Assembly (NCBI GenBank): GCA_016719055.1
Contig: JADKAW010000002.1
Location: forward strand, 124,001 to 188,000
From: Candidatus Rhodoferax mariagerensis
GTDB taxonomy: Bacteria; Pseudomonadota; Gammaproteobacteria; Burkholderiales; Burkholderiaceae_C
Direction of reading: 5' to 3'
DNA length: 64,000 bases
The notes beneath the pieces were generated by a model, which did no database searches, was not told where the DNA came from, and was given only the letters and a program-made list of their open reading frames with translations. Below, in pieces: positions 27,783 to 37,777 of the stretch. A program made the translations under genes and the position numbers. Positions within the stretch are counted from its first letter, which is position 1, and the number at the start of each line of letters is the position of its first letter.

Positions 27783-27818
27783 ACCCCCCGCGGCCTGACG
27801 GCTTCGGGGGGTCTTTTT
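27783..27818 (+). terminator. Rho-independent terminator after amtB
   Basis: ACCCCCCG at 27783-27790 pairs with CGGGGGGT at 27805-27812, an 8-bp all-GC-rich stem with a 14-base loop, followed by CTTTTT. It closes the glnK-amtB transcript. Confidence 0.85.
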
Positions 27819-27882
27819 ATGGAGGGCTGCGCTTGCGCCGCAAATTTCTGTGTACAAGGTCTACATTGCCCCATTGATTTAC

Positions 27883-27940
27883 TACATAATAAATAGCTGG
27901 CAGCGCAGGTAGAGTAAGGGCTAAAGGCATAAAACACTGT
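27883..27940. repeat. Dispersed Comamonadaceae-type repeat
   Basis: Contains AAATAGCTGGCAGCGC, a short spacer, and AAGGGCTAAAGGC, the same TAGCT-AGCGC ... GGGCTA layout as other copies in this window. It lies between the amtB terminator and the FIST gene. Confidence 0.5.
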
Positions 27941-28002
27941 AAATGCCATTGGGCAGCCCGAGACCCCGCCAGCCATGCGTCTGGGTATTTCAAGGAGCCA
28001 GC

Positions 28003-29607
28003 ATGTTCAAAGTCGGCATAGCGCACAGCCTGACCGCCCAGGTCGATGTGGCTGCGGCCTCTCTGGTGGTGCAGGCACTGCGCGCACTGGACGGGCATCC
28101 ACCCAGCACCGCCCTGTTGTTTTCTACCTACGGTCGGGACCATGCCGGGCTGCTGGCACAGCTGGTGCCCTTGTTACTCGGCTGCACCATCGTGGGGGGG
28201 AGTTCAAGCGGCGAGGTGTCGCGTGAGCAGGGCTACCGGGTTGGCTCTGCCGTGCTGATTGTGTTTGCCAGTGACGCCATCCGCATTCGGGCCGGCGTGT
28301 TGCGAGGCCTGTCGTTTGACGACGAAGCAGCCAACGCAGCCGCAGCACAGCAGCAATTGCCTTCTGGCGCAGGTGTGGCCGGCCAGTTTGGTGCACCCGC
28401 CCCGGTTTTGGGCTTGCTGTTTCCGGATGGTATCGGGCTGGACGGCGGGTCGGTGTTGCAGCTGTTTGCCAGCCATTTCCCGACAACGCGCTTTTTTGGC
28501 GGTGCCACCGCCGAAGACTTCAACCTGAAACCCACCGAGCAGTTTTTTAACACAGAGGTATTGCATAACGCCGTGCCCTATGTGCTTTTTTATGGTCCGC
28601 TGCGCTACCACTGGGCCATTACCGAGGGCCTGAGCTCGGGCTGGCGTGCCGTGGGCGAGCGGCTGGACGCCCAGTGCAACGGCAAGTGGATCACCAGCAT
28701 TGCCAACAAGCGCGCCACCGACTATCTGGAAACCCGCTACCGCCTGGAAGGTGGTTTGCTGTCCGTGTGTCACCCATTTGTGATCTACCCTGATCAAGGC
28801 AGCGACGACCACTACTTTCGCGATGTGGTCCGCTACGACGACGCCACCGGCGCGCTGGAGGCCGTGCAACTGCTGCCCGCCAGCTGCCAGGTGCAACTGA
28901 CACAGCCCGACCCTGAAGCCATTCTGGCGGCATCGCGCAAAAACATCCTGCAGGCGCTGGCGCATTTTCCGGGCACAGCACCGCCGGCGGCGGTATTGTG
29001 GTTTTCGTGCGTGAGTCGCGCCCTGGTGTTGCAGCACGACCCGGCGGCAGAGTTTGGCACCGCAACCCACGACCTGCCGGCAGCTTTGCCAGTGGCCGGT
29101 TTTTATGCCTATGGCGAAATTGCACCCGCTGGGCTGGGCGCTGTGCCAACATTTCACAGCTCGACCCTGGTCACACTGCTGCTGGGCGAGGAGCCCAAGG
29201 CAGCCGTTGGCCTGCTCAGCACGCAAGAGGCGTTTTCAAAGGCCAATCATGGGCATGACCTGCAGACGCTGCAAGATGCGCTGGCCGCCAGCCGGGCAGA
29301 GCTGGCCGTTGCCCGCTACGAGCTGGCCCAAAGCCGCGAACTGGGCCGCATCGCCGCCCACAGCAAGACCCAGCTGAACACGTGCTACCGCGCGCTGGCA
29401 CTGGCACCGCTGTGCAAGGTGCTTGACATCCAGTTCAAACGCATGGGCTTGAAGGGCGCCCCGCCTCGGCTTAACAAAACCGGGCTGGCACGGCTGATCA
29501 ACGACCGCCATGTTCGCCACTGGGGCCGGCCGTTTCCGCTGACGGTGGCGCAACTGGCGCGCTTGCTGGGGTCAGAAAATGGGTCAGAACCCCTTGGCAC
29601 AGACTAA
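28003..29607 (+). CDS. FIST-domain sensory protein with unusual C-terminus
   Basis: A 534-residue protein starting at MFKVGIAHS (28003), which has AAGGAG ten bases upstream; the frame opens earlier without support. The FIST N domain is shown by GCTIVGGSSSGEVS and FPDGIGLDGGSVLQ, and the FIST C domain by the segments LQHDPAAEFG and LPVAGFYAYGEIAP, then STLVTLLLG. FIST is a predicted small-ligand (amino-acid-like) sensor often fused to kinases, cyclases or chemotaxis domains. Here it is followed by a coiled coil (about 425-455) and a C-terminal segment of about 80 residues (LCKVLDIQFKRMGLKG ... HWGRPFPLTVAQLARLLG) that I cannot assign. It could serve as a stand-alone adaptor. Confidence 0.8.
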   Translation: MFKVGIAHSLTAQVDVAAASLVVQALRALDGHPPSTALLFSTYGRDHAGLLAQLVPLLLGCTIVGGSSSGEVSREQGYRVGSAVLIVFASDAIRIRAGVLRGLSFDDEAANAAAAQQQLPSGAGVAGQFGAPAPVLGLLFPDGIGLDGGSVLQLFASHFPTTRFFGGATAEDFNLKPTEQFFNTEVLHNAVPYVLFYGPLRYHWAITEGLSSGWRAVGERLDAQCNGKWITSIANKRATDYLETRYRLEGGLLSVCHPFVIYPDQGSDDHYFRDVVRYDDATGALEAVQLLPASCQVQLTQPDPEAILAASRKNILQALAHFPGTAPPAAVLWFSCVSRALVLQHDPAAEFGTATHDLPAALPVAGFYAYGEIAPAGLGAVPTFHSSTLVTLLLGEEPKAAVGLLSTQEAFSKANHGHDLQTLQDALAASRAELAVARYELAQSRELGRIAAHSKTQLNTCYRALALAPLCKVLDIQFKRMGLKGAPPRLNKTGLARLINDRHVRHWGRPFPLTVAQLARLLGSENGSEPLGTD

Positions 29608-29666
29608 GGGCTTGTGCACAAAAACATCGCCGTTCTCACGCAGCCGATTGCGCTACGATGGCCGCC

Positions 29667-30653
29667 ATGTCCACCGAACCCGACCAATACGACACCCCCT
29701 GGAAAGAAGCGGTTGAGCGCTACTTTCCGGAATTCATGGCGTTTTACTTTCCTGCAGCCCACACCCAGATCGACTGGACGCGTGGCTACACCTTTCTGGA
29801 GCAAGAGCTGCAAGCCATTGTGCGTGATGCAGAGTTGGGCAAACGCTATGTGGACAAACTGGTGCAAGTACACCGCCTCAGCGGGCAGGAAGACTGGATC
29901 TACATTCATCTGGAAGTGCAGGGCAGCGCGCAAGCCGAATTTGCCAAACGCATGTTTGTCTACAACTACCGCCTGTTTGACCGCTACGACCGCCCGGTCG
30001 CCAGCATGGCGGTGCTGGCCGACGACAGCACCGACTGGAAACCGCAGCACTGGGGCTACGACGTGCTGGACTGCCACATGGAAATCCGCTTCCCGGTGGC
30101 CAAGCTCACCGACTACGCCGACCAGGAACAAAGCCTGGCCGAAAACCCCAACCCCTTCGCCCTGGTCACGCTGGCGCATCTGCAAACCAAAGCCACCCGC
30201 AAAGACCCGCAAGCGCGTTTTGATGCCAAATGGACGCTGGTCAAACTGCTGTTTAACCGCGGCTGGACCAAACAGCGCATCATCGACCTGCTGTTTGTCA
30301 TCGACTGGATGATGGCCTTGCCAGACCCCCTGAAAAAACAGCTATGGCAAAATATTCAGCAACTCGAACAGGAGAAAAACATGGCCTACGTATCAAGCTT
30401 TGAGCAAATTGGCATGGAAATTGGCATGGAAAGGGGCATGGAAAAAGGCATGGAAAAAGGCATGGAAAAGGGTCGGCAGGAAGGCCTGCAAACTGGTGAG
30501 GCCTTGTCATTGCAGCGCTTGCTGGCCAGGCGCTTTGGCCCTTTGTCGCCAGAGATAGTCACCACGATAGATGCGGCCCCCATCAGCGACATCGAAGTGT
30601 GGTTTGACAAAGCCATTGACGCCCCATCGGTTTCAGATGTTTTTTCCGTCTAG
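29667..30653 (+). CDS. Rpn/PDDEXK-like nuclease protein with DUF4351 tail
   Basis: A 328-residue protein (ATG 29658 is an alternative start). The opening YDTPWKEAVERYFPEFMAFY and WIYIHLEVQGSAQAEFAKRM, with an E-x-Q of the PD-(D/E)xK fold, are typical of the recombination-promoting nuclease (Rpn)/putative transposase YhgA-like group. Near residue 255 are repeated GMEKG units (GMERGMEKGMEKGMEKG), and the end LLARRFGPLSPEIV fits DUF4351. The GME repeats are a simple, expandable run. Members of this group are horizontally mobile. Function is uncertain. Confidence 0.75.
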   Translation: MSTEPDQYDTPWKEAVERYFPEFMAFYFPAAHTQIDWTRGYTFLEQELQAIVRDAELGKRYVDKLVQVHRLSGQEDWIYIHLEVQGSAQAEFAKRMFVYNYRLFDRYDRPVASMAVLADDSTDWKPQHWGYDVLDCHMEIRFPVAKLTDYADQEQSLAENPNPFALVTLAHLQTKATRKDPQARFDAKWTLVKLLFNRGWTKQRIIDLLFVIDWMMALPDPLKKQLWQNIQQLEQEKNMAYVSSFEQIGMEIGMERGMEKGMEKGMEKGRQEGLQTGEALSLQRLLARRFGPLSPEIVTTIDAAPISDIEVWFDKAIDAPSVSDVFSV

Positions 30654-31168
30654 GCCCGGTATTACTTGCGCTGATAGCTATTAACAATGTAGCATTTCTG
30701 GCGCTTCTAGTAAAAAGCGCTTTCATCACTGGAAAAGCAGAGGTTCAGTCGGAAACCGCAGTGGCTAGGCGGTGACGTAGTCAGCTTACCAAACATTGCA
30801 AGACACTAGCCCGCGCTGATTGGTGGCACTTTGTATGGCCCGTTATCCAATAGTGCGACGGCAGGCCGTCGGTGAAGGCCGTGGGGAATCAGCATGTGAC
30901 AGATAGTTTTCTGTACCTTGTCACCGAATGCTTACGGGCAATTCGCAAAATGGCGCAATAAATTTCAGTAAGCCACTATCAATATTGAACAATTTTCACA
31001 ATTATTTATTCAGAAGCTTTTTTCAGAATTGTTGCGTCATTTAGCCGCTCAAGCAAGTTTCGCCTTAAAGTGAAAGGCTGGTGTGCATCGATTGCACGCA
31101 TCGCTGCCCGGACCGCCTGGTGTCCGGGTAGCTGGCACAGACACCGGATCAACATTGTGGAGCGCAGC
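30654..31168. other. Gene-free stretch with one dispersed repeat
   Basis: No gene is supported here. At 30665-30722 lies a copy of the dispersed repeat (GCGCTGATAGCTATT ... AGCGCTTTC). The right end, AT-rich around 30960-31020, should hold the promoter of the large secreted protein. Confidence 0.4.
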
Positions 31169-34100
31169 ATGTTTTGGCAAAAGAGCAACTGGTTTGACTG
31201 GCGCACCTGGGTGATGTGTTGCGTGCTGATGCTGGCAACGCCGGTTTGGTCCGCAGATTTACTGACTGAGACTTGGGAGTCCGGCAGCATCAACAGCAGC
31301 GTCTGGACATCCTATGGCTCACCGGCACCCGGGGTAGTTGCAGCCATAGGCGGGCGCAGTGGCTTCATCTTTGACAACAATGGCGACTTGAGCTACGACA
31401 GCGGTGTGTTTTCGGTCCAGCCGCTCAGTTTAAGCGCCGGCAGTTCGATTGAAGCTGATATCTACCTCGACTTCAGCAATTTGGCGGGCTGCTGGGCGCA
31501 GGTATCTTTTGCCTTGTCGGATAGCACAGCCCCTGTCGCATCCGTCAACCCGAACTGGGGCGGCTTTTACTGGTCGATAGGAGCACATGGTGACGCATGT
31601 GCATCACCGGCAAATCTAAATCGCAAATCCTGGTTTTCTTTTGGCGTTATGCCAGCTGGAGGAACATGGGAAAGTAGCAATGATGCGATCAACGCGGATT
31701 CGTATGCGCGCGGTTGGCACAAGGCGCGCGTGGACTTTCAAGCTGATGGACGTGTCACCTTTTCAATTGACGGCATCGCGCTGTGGACTTCAACCCAACC
31801 AATGGACAGCAAATTTTTAACTGGCCGACGTTTGATCTTGGGAAGCCGTTCGTCGGGCTCTGCGGGCAAGGCGTACCACGACAACATCAAGGTGAATGTG
31901 GCTGCCAGCAGCGTTGTTGACGATTTTTCTGGATCACTTTCAAACTGGGTCAATCAAGGCGGCAACTGGGCCACATCGAATGGCAAGTTAACGGTCGATT
32001 ACAACATTAGCTGTGGAAGTGCGGGTTGTCCCCAAGCAGATTTGGTTTTGTCTGATCAGCTGCAACCCATCGGAGATTTTGAGGCATCAGTTGATTTCTC
32101 CAAAACCAGCGATCCGAGAGGGTACGGTTGGACATATGCGCAGTTTAGCCTTTGGGTCAACAGCAATCAAAAAATTGAAATTGGCATTGGTGCAGCGTCT
32201 CAAGGAGTTTGGGGTGGCCCACAAACCACGATTAATGTTGATGTTCAACAGTGGAACGGTGCGTGGACTTCCGCCAAGCCTGCGGCTTCGTTCCCATACA
32301 TTTGGAATGCCGACCAAACGCAGACAGCGACGATCAAGAAAGTTGGCAATATTTATTCAATTTATATCAATGGAACTTATTTAACAAATTTCACAGACAA
32401 CTTCCTCAATGGGGCTGGGAAAATTGGACTGCATTCTTATGGGCCAAAGATTTACGATAATTTCAGACTTAATAGTATTGGTACTTTAGATAACGGTTTG
32501 GTTGCCTACTATCCCTTTGACGGGAATGCCAATGATGCGAGTGGCAATGGTAGAGCGGGTACGCCAATAGGCAATCCAACTTACTCCGCTGGGGTCAAGA
32601 ATTCAGCCATTGATATTTCCCTCGGCAATTTTGTTAGTGTGACCAATCGTTTTGTGCCTGGATCTGGCAGCTTTAGCTTTTCTGCGTTTGCTAAGGAATC
32701 AAGCGCAGTCGCCTATCACATGGCCCCAATCATTACGCTTCAAGGTGGCGATTTTGCAAACGGTGCAATGCTTTTGGCGGGCAGCTCAACCGCTACCCCG
32801 AGTCTTGTGATGAGCATAGTGGCAGGGACAAACAGCGGTCAAAACGTTAACTACTCACCGGCAAAAAGAGGCGGCTGGCATCATGTGGCCGCAATCGTTG
32901 ACCGCGAAAGTGGCAAAGTGACTCTGTATGAAGATGGGGTCAATGTAAAGCAAGAGACCATCAGTTTTTCTGGAGCAATTTCGCCCTCGATGGATATGCT
33001 GATAGGAACCTATGACTACATAACGGCAAGAAATGGTTTGCCAAGGTTCTACTCAGGAAGCATATCCCTTGACGAAGTCCGTATCTACAACCGCGCGCTG
33101 ACTCCCACAGAAATCCAGCAGCTCTACACATTGAGCGCCCCTCCGCCACAGTACACCCTGACGGTCAGCCAAAGCGGATCTGCACAGGGCGTGGCTATCA
33201 CAGCCAACCCATACAACGCCTCAGGCTCAACACCTTACACCAAGCCAGGAGTGTCGGCGGGCAGTGTGATCATGCTGACGGCGCCGACCACAGTCGGCAG
33301 CAGTACGTTTGAGCGCTGGGAAGGCTGCGATTTACCTTTTTTGAATCAGTGCAAAGTGACCATGAACGCGTCACGCAGCGTGACTGCTGTGTACAGTGCG
33401 ACGCTCAAACCCAATTTGGCGCTGAGCAATTTGAGTGTCAGTGTTAGCGGTGCCGTCGCAGCCGTCAGTGTTCAAGTCAAGAATACAGGCAACGCAGCGG
33501 TGTCGGCCAGCACCGTGCGTTTTTACCTTTCCGACAATAGCGTGCTTGACACCACACGGGATACCGATACTCAAGTTGTTTGCAACGTGCCGAGCCTGGT
33601 TGCGATTCTTGGAATCCATACCTGTAACGTCAATCTGGCGCTGTCAAATTCGAAAAGGTGGTTTGTGGGTGCAAGCGTCAGCCCAACAAACACGTCGGTC
33701 GTCGAGACCGATTACGGTGACAACAATGTGGTGTCATCCAAATCAGTGATAGCGGTGTCCGCAAGCAGAACACTGCTGGTTCACGTTATTGGCGCGGGCC
33801 GCGTCACTTCCAGTTCGCTGCTTGCCGGGACCAATATCAACTGTGACAGTACGGGGGATGGTAATTCGGTGTGTCAAACGTTCATTGACGCTGGTAGCTC
33901 AGTGAAATTAACTGCCACGCGAGCGAATGGCGCGCAGTTTATATCGTGGTCGGGAGGTGGATGCAATACGACTTTGTCTTGCACTGTGTCAATCCTTTCA
34001 TCGCCGTTGGTAACAGAGGTTACAGCCAGATTTACCCAGCCGCAAAAGCCTGCGGTCAGGGTACTGTTTATTCCCGGTTTCCTGGGAACGCGCTTGAACG

Positions 34101-36795
34101 ATGTCTCCAACCCCAACGATCCCAAGGTACTTTGGCCTTCAACAGATAACAACGATATTCGGGCTTTTCAATTGACCTCTGATCTGTCCAATGCCCACAA
34201 AATCAGTACTGGTCTGCCTACAGACAGTGACCGTGGTTTGGTACTTGACGTGCTTGCAGCTTATGTCTACACCAAACCGGCTTACAGGGGCTTGGTTCAG
34301 TTTTTGGATGACTACGTCGGCCCCACACACTGGGCCTCGGTTCCGTGGGATTGGCGTCAAGATCTTTGGACGCAGATTGACCGCATTAAAGCGGCGGTAG
34401 ATGCAACGCCCAAAGACGCACCACTAATCATCATGGCGCACAGCCTGGGGGGATTGTTGACTCGGGCTTACCTGAAGGCTAACAAAAGCGCTGGCATCAG
34501 CCGCTTCATTTCGGTGGCTGTGCCGCACTACGGTGCGCCCGAGGCGTTTAAAGAACTGTTGCATGGCGAGATTGACCTGGCCGCCAACGGAGTTGAAGGG
34601 CTATACCCAGGACCCATTCCTGCTGGGCTTTGGCGCCAAACTGGCGTTAACATGCCATCTTCGTACCAATTGCTGCCCACCAAAGGTGCCTTTGGTAGCC
34701 AAAAGCCTTTCGATGGCATTGGTCCAGTACGGCTTGGATCTAGCAGCACGGGTTGCCCGGTGCCCGTCGCGCCGATCAACAACGGATACGGCGGCTTCAC
34801 CGTGTGGTTAAGCGATACCAACGGCAAAACCGACAAGCCCCTTGATCCGACTCAAACGCCTTTGGTATTGCAGAAATCTCTCACCACTCTGGCTGAGGAG
34901 TCGCATGCCGATGGTTATTTGTTCGACTGGACTCCCGATATACCTACTGTGCTGATCGCAGGCAAGACAGAAAACTTAAAGTCTACTGTGGAGTCTGTCA
35001 GTTATTATTACCAAGAGACGTGGTCGGCAACGGATGCTTCTGGAAATACGGTACGGAACTGCTCACTGAGGCACAGCTACAACCGCACTGCGGGCGACGA
35101 GACAGTTCCATTCTGGAGCGCAAGCAAGCTGCCAAATTCCAATGGAAATGTTGATCTCAAAACAATTGATCTTGGTTCAAACTACTCACATTCCACCATT
35201 TTTGACGCTTCAGAAACTCAGCGATTTCTGAATGAGCTGTTCACAAGCGCTACCGGAGGGCAGTCTGGGCCTGTCGCACAACAGAACCAATTGATGGCTG
35301 TACCACCTCCTCAACAAGCGTTCGAGTCAATATCTAAAGCGCCAGCACCGCAGCAGCAGTTCCAATTGACTGTATCGGGTGGGTCTCTTGCCTTACACGC
35401 CTACGATGCCAGCGGTCAGCACATCGGCCCTATGGTCGACGGCAGCTTACAGACGCAAATTCCTGGTGGGCAGTACTACGCAAATGAGTACGTTCACCAG
35501 ATGAGCTTGCTAGGTGCTACGGAGGATTACCGCCTTGAATTGCACGCAACCGGAGCCAGTCTGGTGAACTGGGAGCTTGAAACCACCCTGGACGCTGCAG
35601 TGGTCGGCAAGCTCAGTTTCAGCGGTATTGACCTGGCCGCTGGCGATGTGCTCAAGCAGGGACTGGTCGATGGTGCGTTGCAGTTGATGCTTGACCGTGG
35701 CGGCGACGGGGTTGTCGATGCCGTTATTGCTCCCGATGCAGCGCAGTCGCTGGCGCTTAAAACGGTGGGGGGCGGGGTGATTCAGTCCAACGTGCCGGGT
35801 GTCACTTGCTCAGGCGAATGTGTTGAACTCAGGCAACTCGGGGATAACATTGAGCTGACAGCGGTGCCATCGGCCGGTTACAGCTTTCAGGGTTGGACGG
35901 GTGCTTGCAGCGGCAGCAACACGACCTGTGCACCGCCTAGCACACAGGCAGCCGAAGTTGTCGCCACCTTTTCAGCGGTCAGCTTCAATCTATCCACAGT
36001 AGCCAGCCCACCAGAAAGGGGTACCGTGGTGTGTTCGCCAAATCCGGTTCTGACAGGCGGCTCTGCAAGCTGTGTCGCCTCTGCCAACCCGGGCTTTAAC
36101 TTTGGTGAATGGACCGGCGTTTGCGCGGGTACAGTGGGCAACACCTGTACTCTTACCAATGTGACACCGTCCACCAGCGCAACAGCCGCCTTTGTTGCCA
36201 TCCCTGGTGCACCGGTTGTGTCGTTGAGCCCCACGTCCATATCATTCTCAGAACAGATTGTGGGCACCACCAGCGCAGCCAAAAACGCAACGCTGACCAA
36301 TACCGGCAACGCCCCCTCGCAATTTCAGCGATCGGCACGACGGGTGACTTTGCCGTCAGTCACAACTGTGGCCCCAGCCTGGCTGCCAGTGCTTCGTGCG
36401 ATCTTGGCATCTCATTCACGCCGACAACCACCGCAGGACGCGTGGGCACAGCCAAGGTCACCAGTGATGCGGCAGGCAGCCCACACAGCGTGATTCTGAG
36501 TGGAACTGGCATCGCATCCTATGCGCCTGTCTGCACCTTGACCGCCAACCCTGCCAGGATGCAGTCCAAGCGATCTGCCGTTCTCAGTGTGAGTTGTCTT
36601 CCGGCAGCCACCTCTATCACCTGGACGGGCGGCACTTGCGCCGACACCACGGCAGCCACCTGCACAGTGTCACCCACCACAACCACCAGCTACAGCGCCA
36701 CGGGTGTCAACAGCTTTGGCTCCAGCACCGCGTCGGCAACCGTCACGGTGGGGCCAGTTGACCTGGCACCCATCTTGATGTTGTTGCTGGATTGA
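31169..36795 (+). CDS. Very large secreted multidomain protein with LCAT-like hydrolase (frameshifted near 3' end)
   Basis: About 1,875 residues if repaired. It starts at MFWQKSNWFDW with a signal peptide ending VWSA. In order: two concanavalin-like segments (to about 440), a LamG domain (LVAYYPFDGNANDASGNGRAG ... about 445-650), an InlB-type repeat, a CARDB-like domain (LSNLSVSVSG ... ), then an alpha/beta-hydrolase of LCAT type with VLFIPGFLGTRL, DWRQDLW and the nucleophile elbow AHSLGG (Ser near 1092). Further InlB-type and choice-of-anchor-D repeats follow. At 36312-36316 a run of five C should be six: after TNTGNAP the frame shifts, and the continuation LAISAIGTTGDFAV runs in another frame to 36795. 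An adhesive or surface lipase/esterase role is inferred. Confidence 0.75.
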
Positions 36796-36868
36796 GGCAA
36801 TTGCCCAAACGCAGCAGGTGATGCACCATCTTCTGCGCCGGTTGCGCTGCATGAAAGGCGTGCATTTT

Positions 36869-37267
36869 TCAGACGAAGGCCTCAACCTTGAGCCCTGCGA
36901 ACAGCGTGAAATCTGCCACATTGCGGGTCAGCAGCGCATAACCGTGGTGCACTGCCGTGGCTGCGATCAGGGCGTCGTGGGCACCGGCTGTCAGATTTTT
37001 GGGTAAGGCGGCCAACATGCGGGCATGGGTCCGGCCCACTGACAAAGAAAACTCCAGAACAGGGATGCGGGCCAGCAGATGTTCAACAAAGGCCCCTCGC
37101 TGCGCGCGGCGGTCTGGGGAGTTGGCACGCTCCACACCCACCAGCAGTTCGCTGGCGGTGATTGCACTCATGTAGGCTCCGCCGTAATGTGCCCAGCGGC
37201 ACAGATCAAGCGGGCTGCCAGATTTTTCAGCCAATACCCAGACATCGGTGTCAATCACAAGGCCCAA
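36869..37267 (-). CDS. VapC-type PIN-domain toxin
   Basis: A 132-residue PIN-domain ribonuclease. The acidic residues of the PIN active site are present: D6 in LVIDTDVW, E40 in ITASELLVGV, D98 in GAHDALIAATA and D117 in NVADF. VapC toxins cleave tRNA or rRNA when freed from antitoxin. The start codon is TTG, and the first 13 bp overlap the end of the antitoxin gene, as expected for a coupled pair. Confidence 0.88.
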   Translation of the reverse strand: MGLVIDTDVWVLAEKSGSPLDLCRWAHYGGAYMSAITASELLVGVERANSPDRRAQRGAFVEHLLARIPVLEFSLSVGRTHARMLAALPKNLTAGAHDALIAATAVHHGYALLTRNVADFTLFAGLKVEAFV

Positions 37268-37536
37268 GGATCACCCCGCTCCGCCAGATTGGCACGTGTC
37301 GCACGCACATCGTCAGCCATCGCCTGGCGCTCGGACGCGCTGATTTGCGGCCCCTTGGCCAGCAAGTCATCCAACTGGGCGATGGGGAATCCTTCTGTGG
37401 CGGCAGCGGGCAGCACCCTGGCGACAAGCTTTTTGCCACGTTGAATATCAAGCGTTTGCCCCTGGTATTGCACCTGGTTCAAAAAATTGGACAAGCCACG
37501 TGAAAACTCGGTCACGGTGAGTGCGACGACGCTCAT
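37255..37536 (-). CDS. Phd/YefM-family antitoxin
   Basis: A 93-residue antitoxin. ATG 37536 (MSVVALTVTEFSRGLSNFLNQV) is preferred over a GTG nine bases upstream because AGGAG sits eight bases before it. The N-terminal Phd fold (VTEFSRGLSNFLNQVQYQG) binds DNA, and the C-terminal tail neutralises the PIN toxin. The gene precedes the toxin. An inverted repeat at 37551-37577 is the likely autoregulatory operator. Confidence 0.85.
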   Translation of the reverse strand: MSVVALTVTEFSRGLSNFLNQVQYQGQTLDIQRGKKLVARVLPAAATEGFPIAQLDDLLAKGPQISASERQAMADDVRATRANLAERGDPWAL

Positions 37537-37550
37537 TGCTACCACTCCTG

Positions 37551-37577
37551 AAATCTGAAAAACAGTTTATCAGATTT
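37551..37577. promoter_or_regulatory. Operator-like palindrome of the toxin-antitoxin pair
   Basis: AAATCTGA at 37551-37558 and TCAGATTT at 37570-37577 form a perfect 8-bp dyad with an 11-base centre, directly upstream of the antitoxin start. The outer IS21 element begins only 10 bp further upstream. Confidence 0.6.
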
Positions 37578-37580
37578 GTG

Positions 37581-37587
37581 GTGCGAC
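37581..37587 (+). repeat. Target-site duplication, left, outer IS21 element
   Basis: GTGCGAC here recurs at 43687-43693, immediately outside the right end. Confidence 0.85.
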
Positions 37588-37777
37588 TGCATATTTCAGG
37601 GCATCGTGGACGGCGTTTCAGGCTGATCGTGGACGCGATTTCAGCGTGATCGTGGACGGCATTTCAAATTGATCGTGGACGCGGTTTCAAACTGAACGTG
37701 GACGATTTGTTTGGGGGATACGCGCAAGTGATTTCTTAAACCCGGCATAGGCTCGACGCTTTTTTGCGAAAGAGTCC

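Noticed and set aside
30410..30480. GME repeat of the Rpn-like gene as a mobile or regulatory repeat
   Set aside because: It is a simple in-frame amino-acid repeat common in this protein group.
37600..37710. Regular 23-bp spaced repeats that look like a small CRISPR array
   Set aside because: They are IS21-type end repeats: matched inverted copies occur at 43616-43672, the elements have target duplications, and no cas genes are present.
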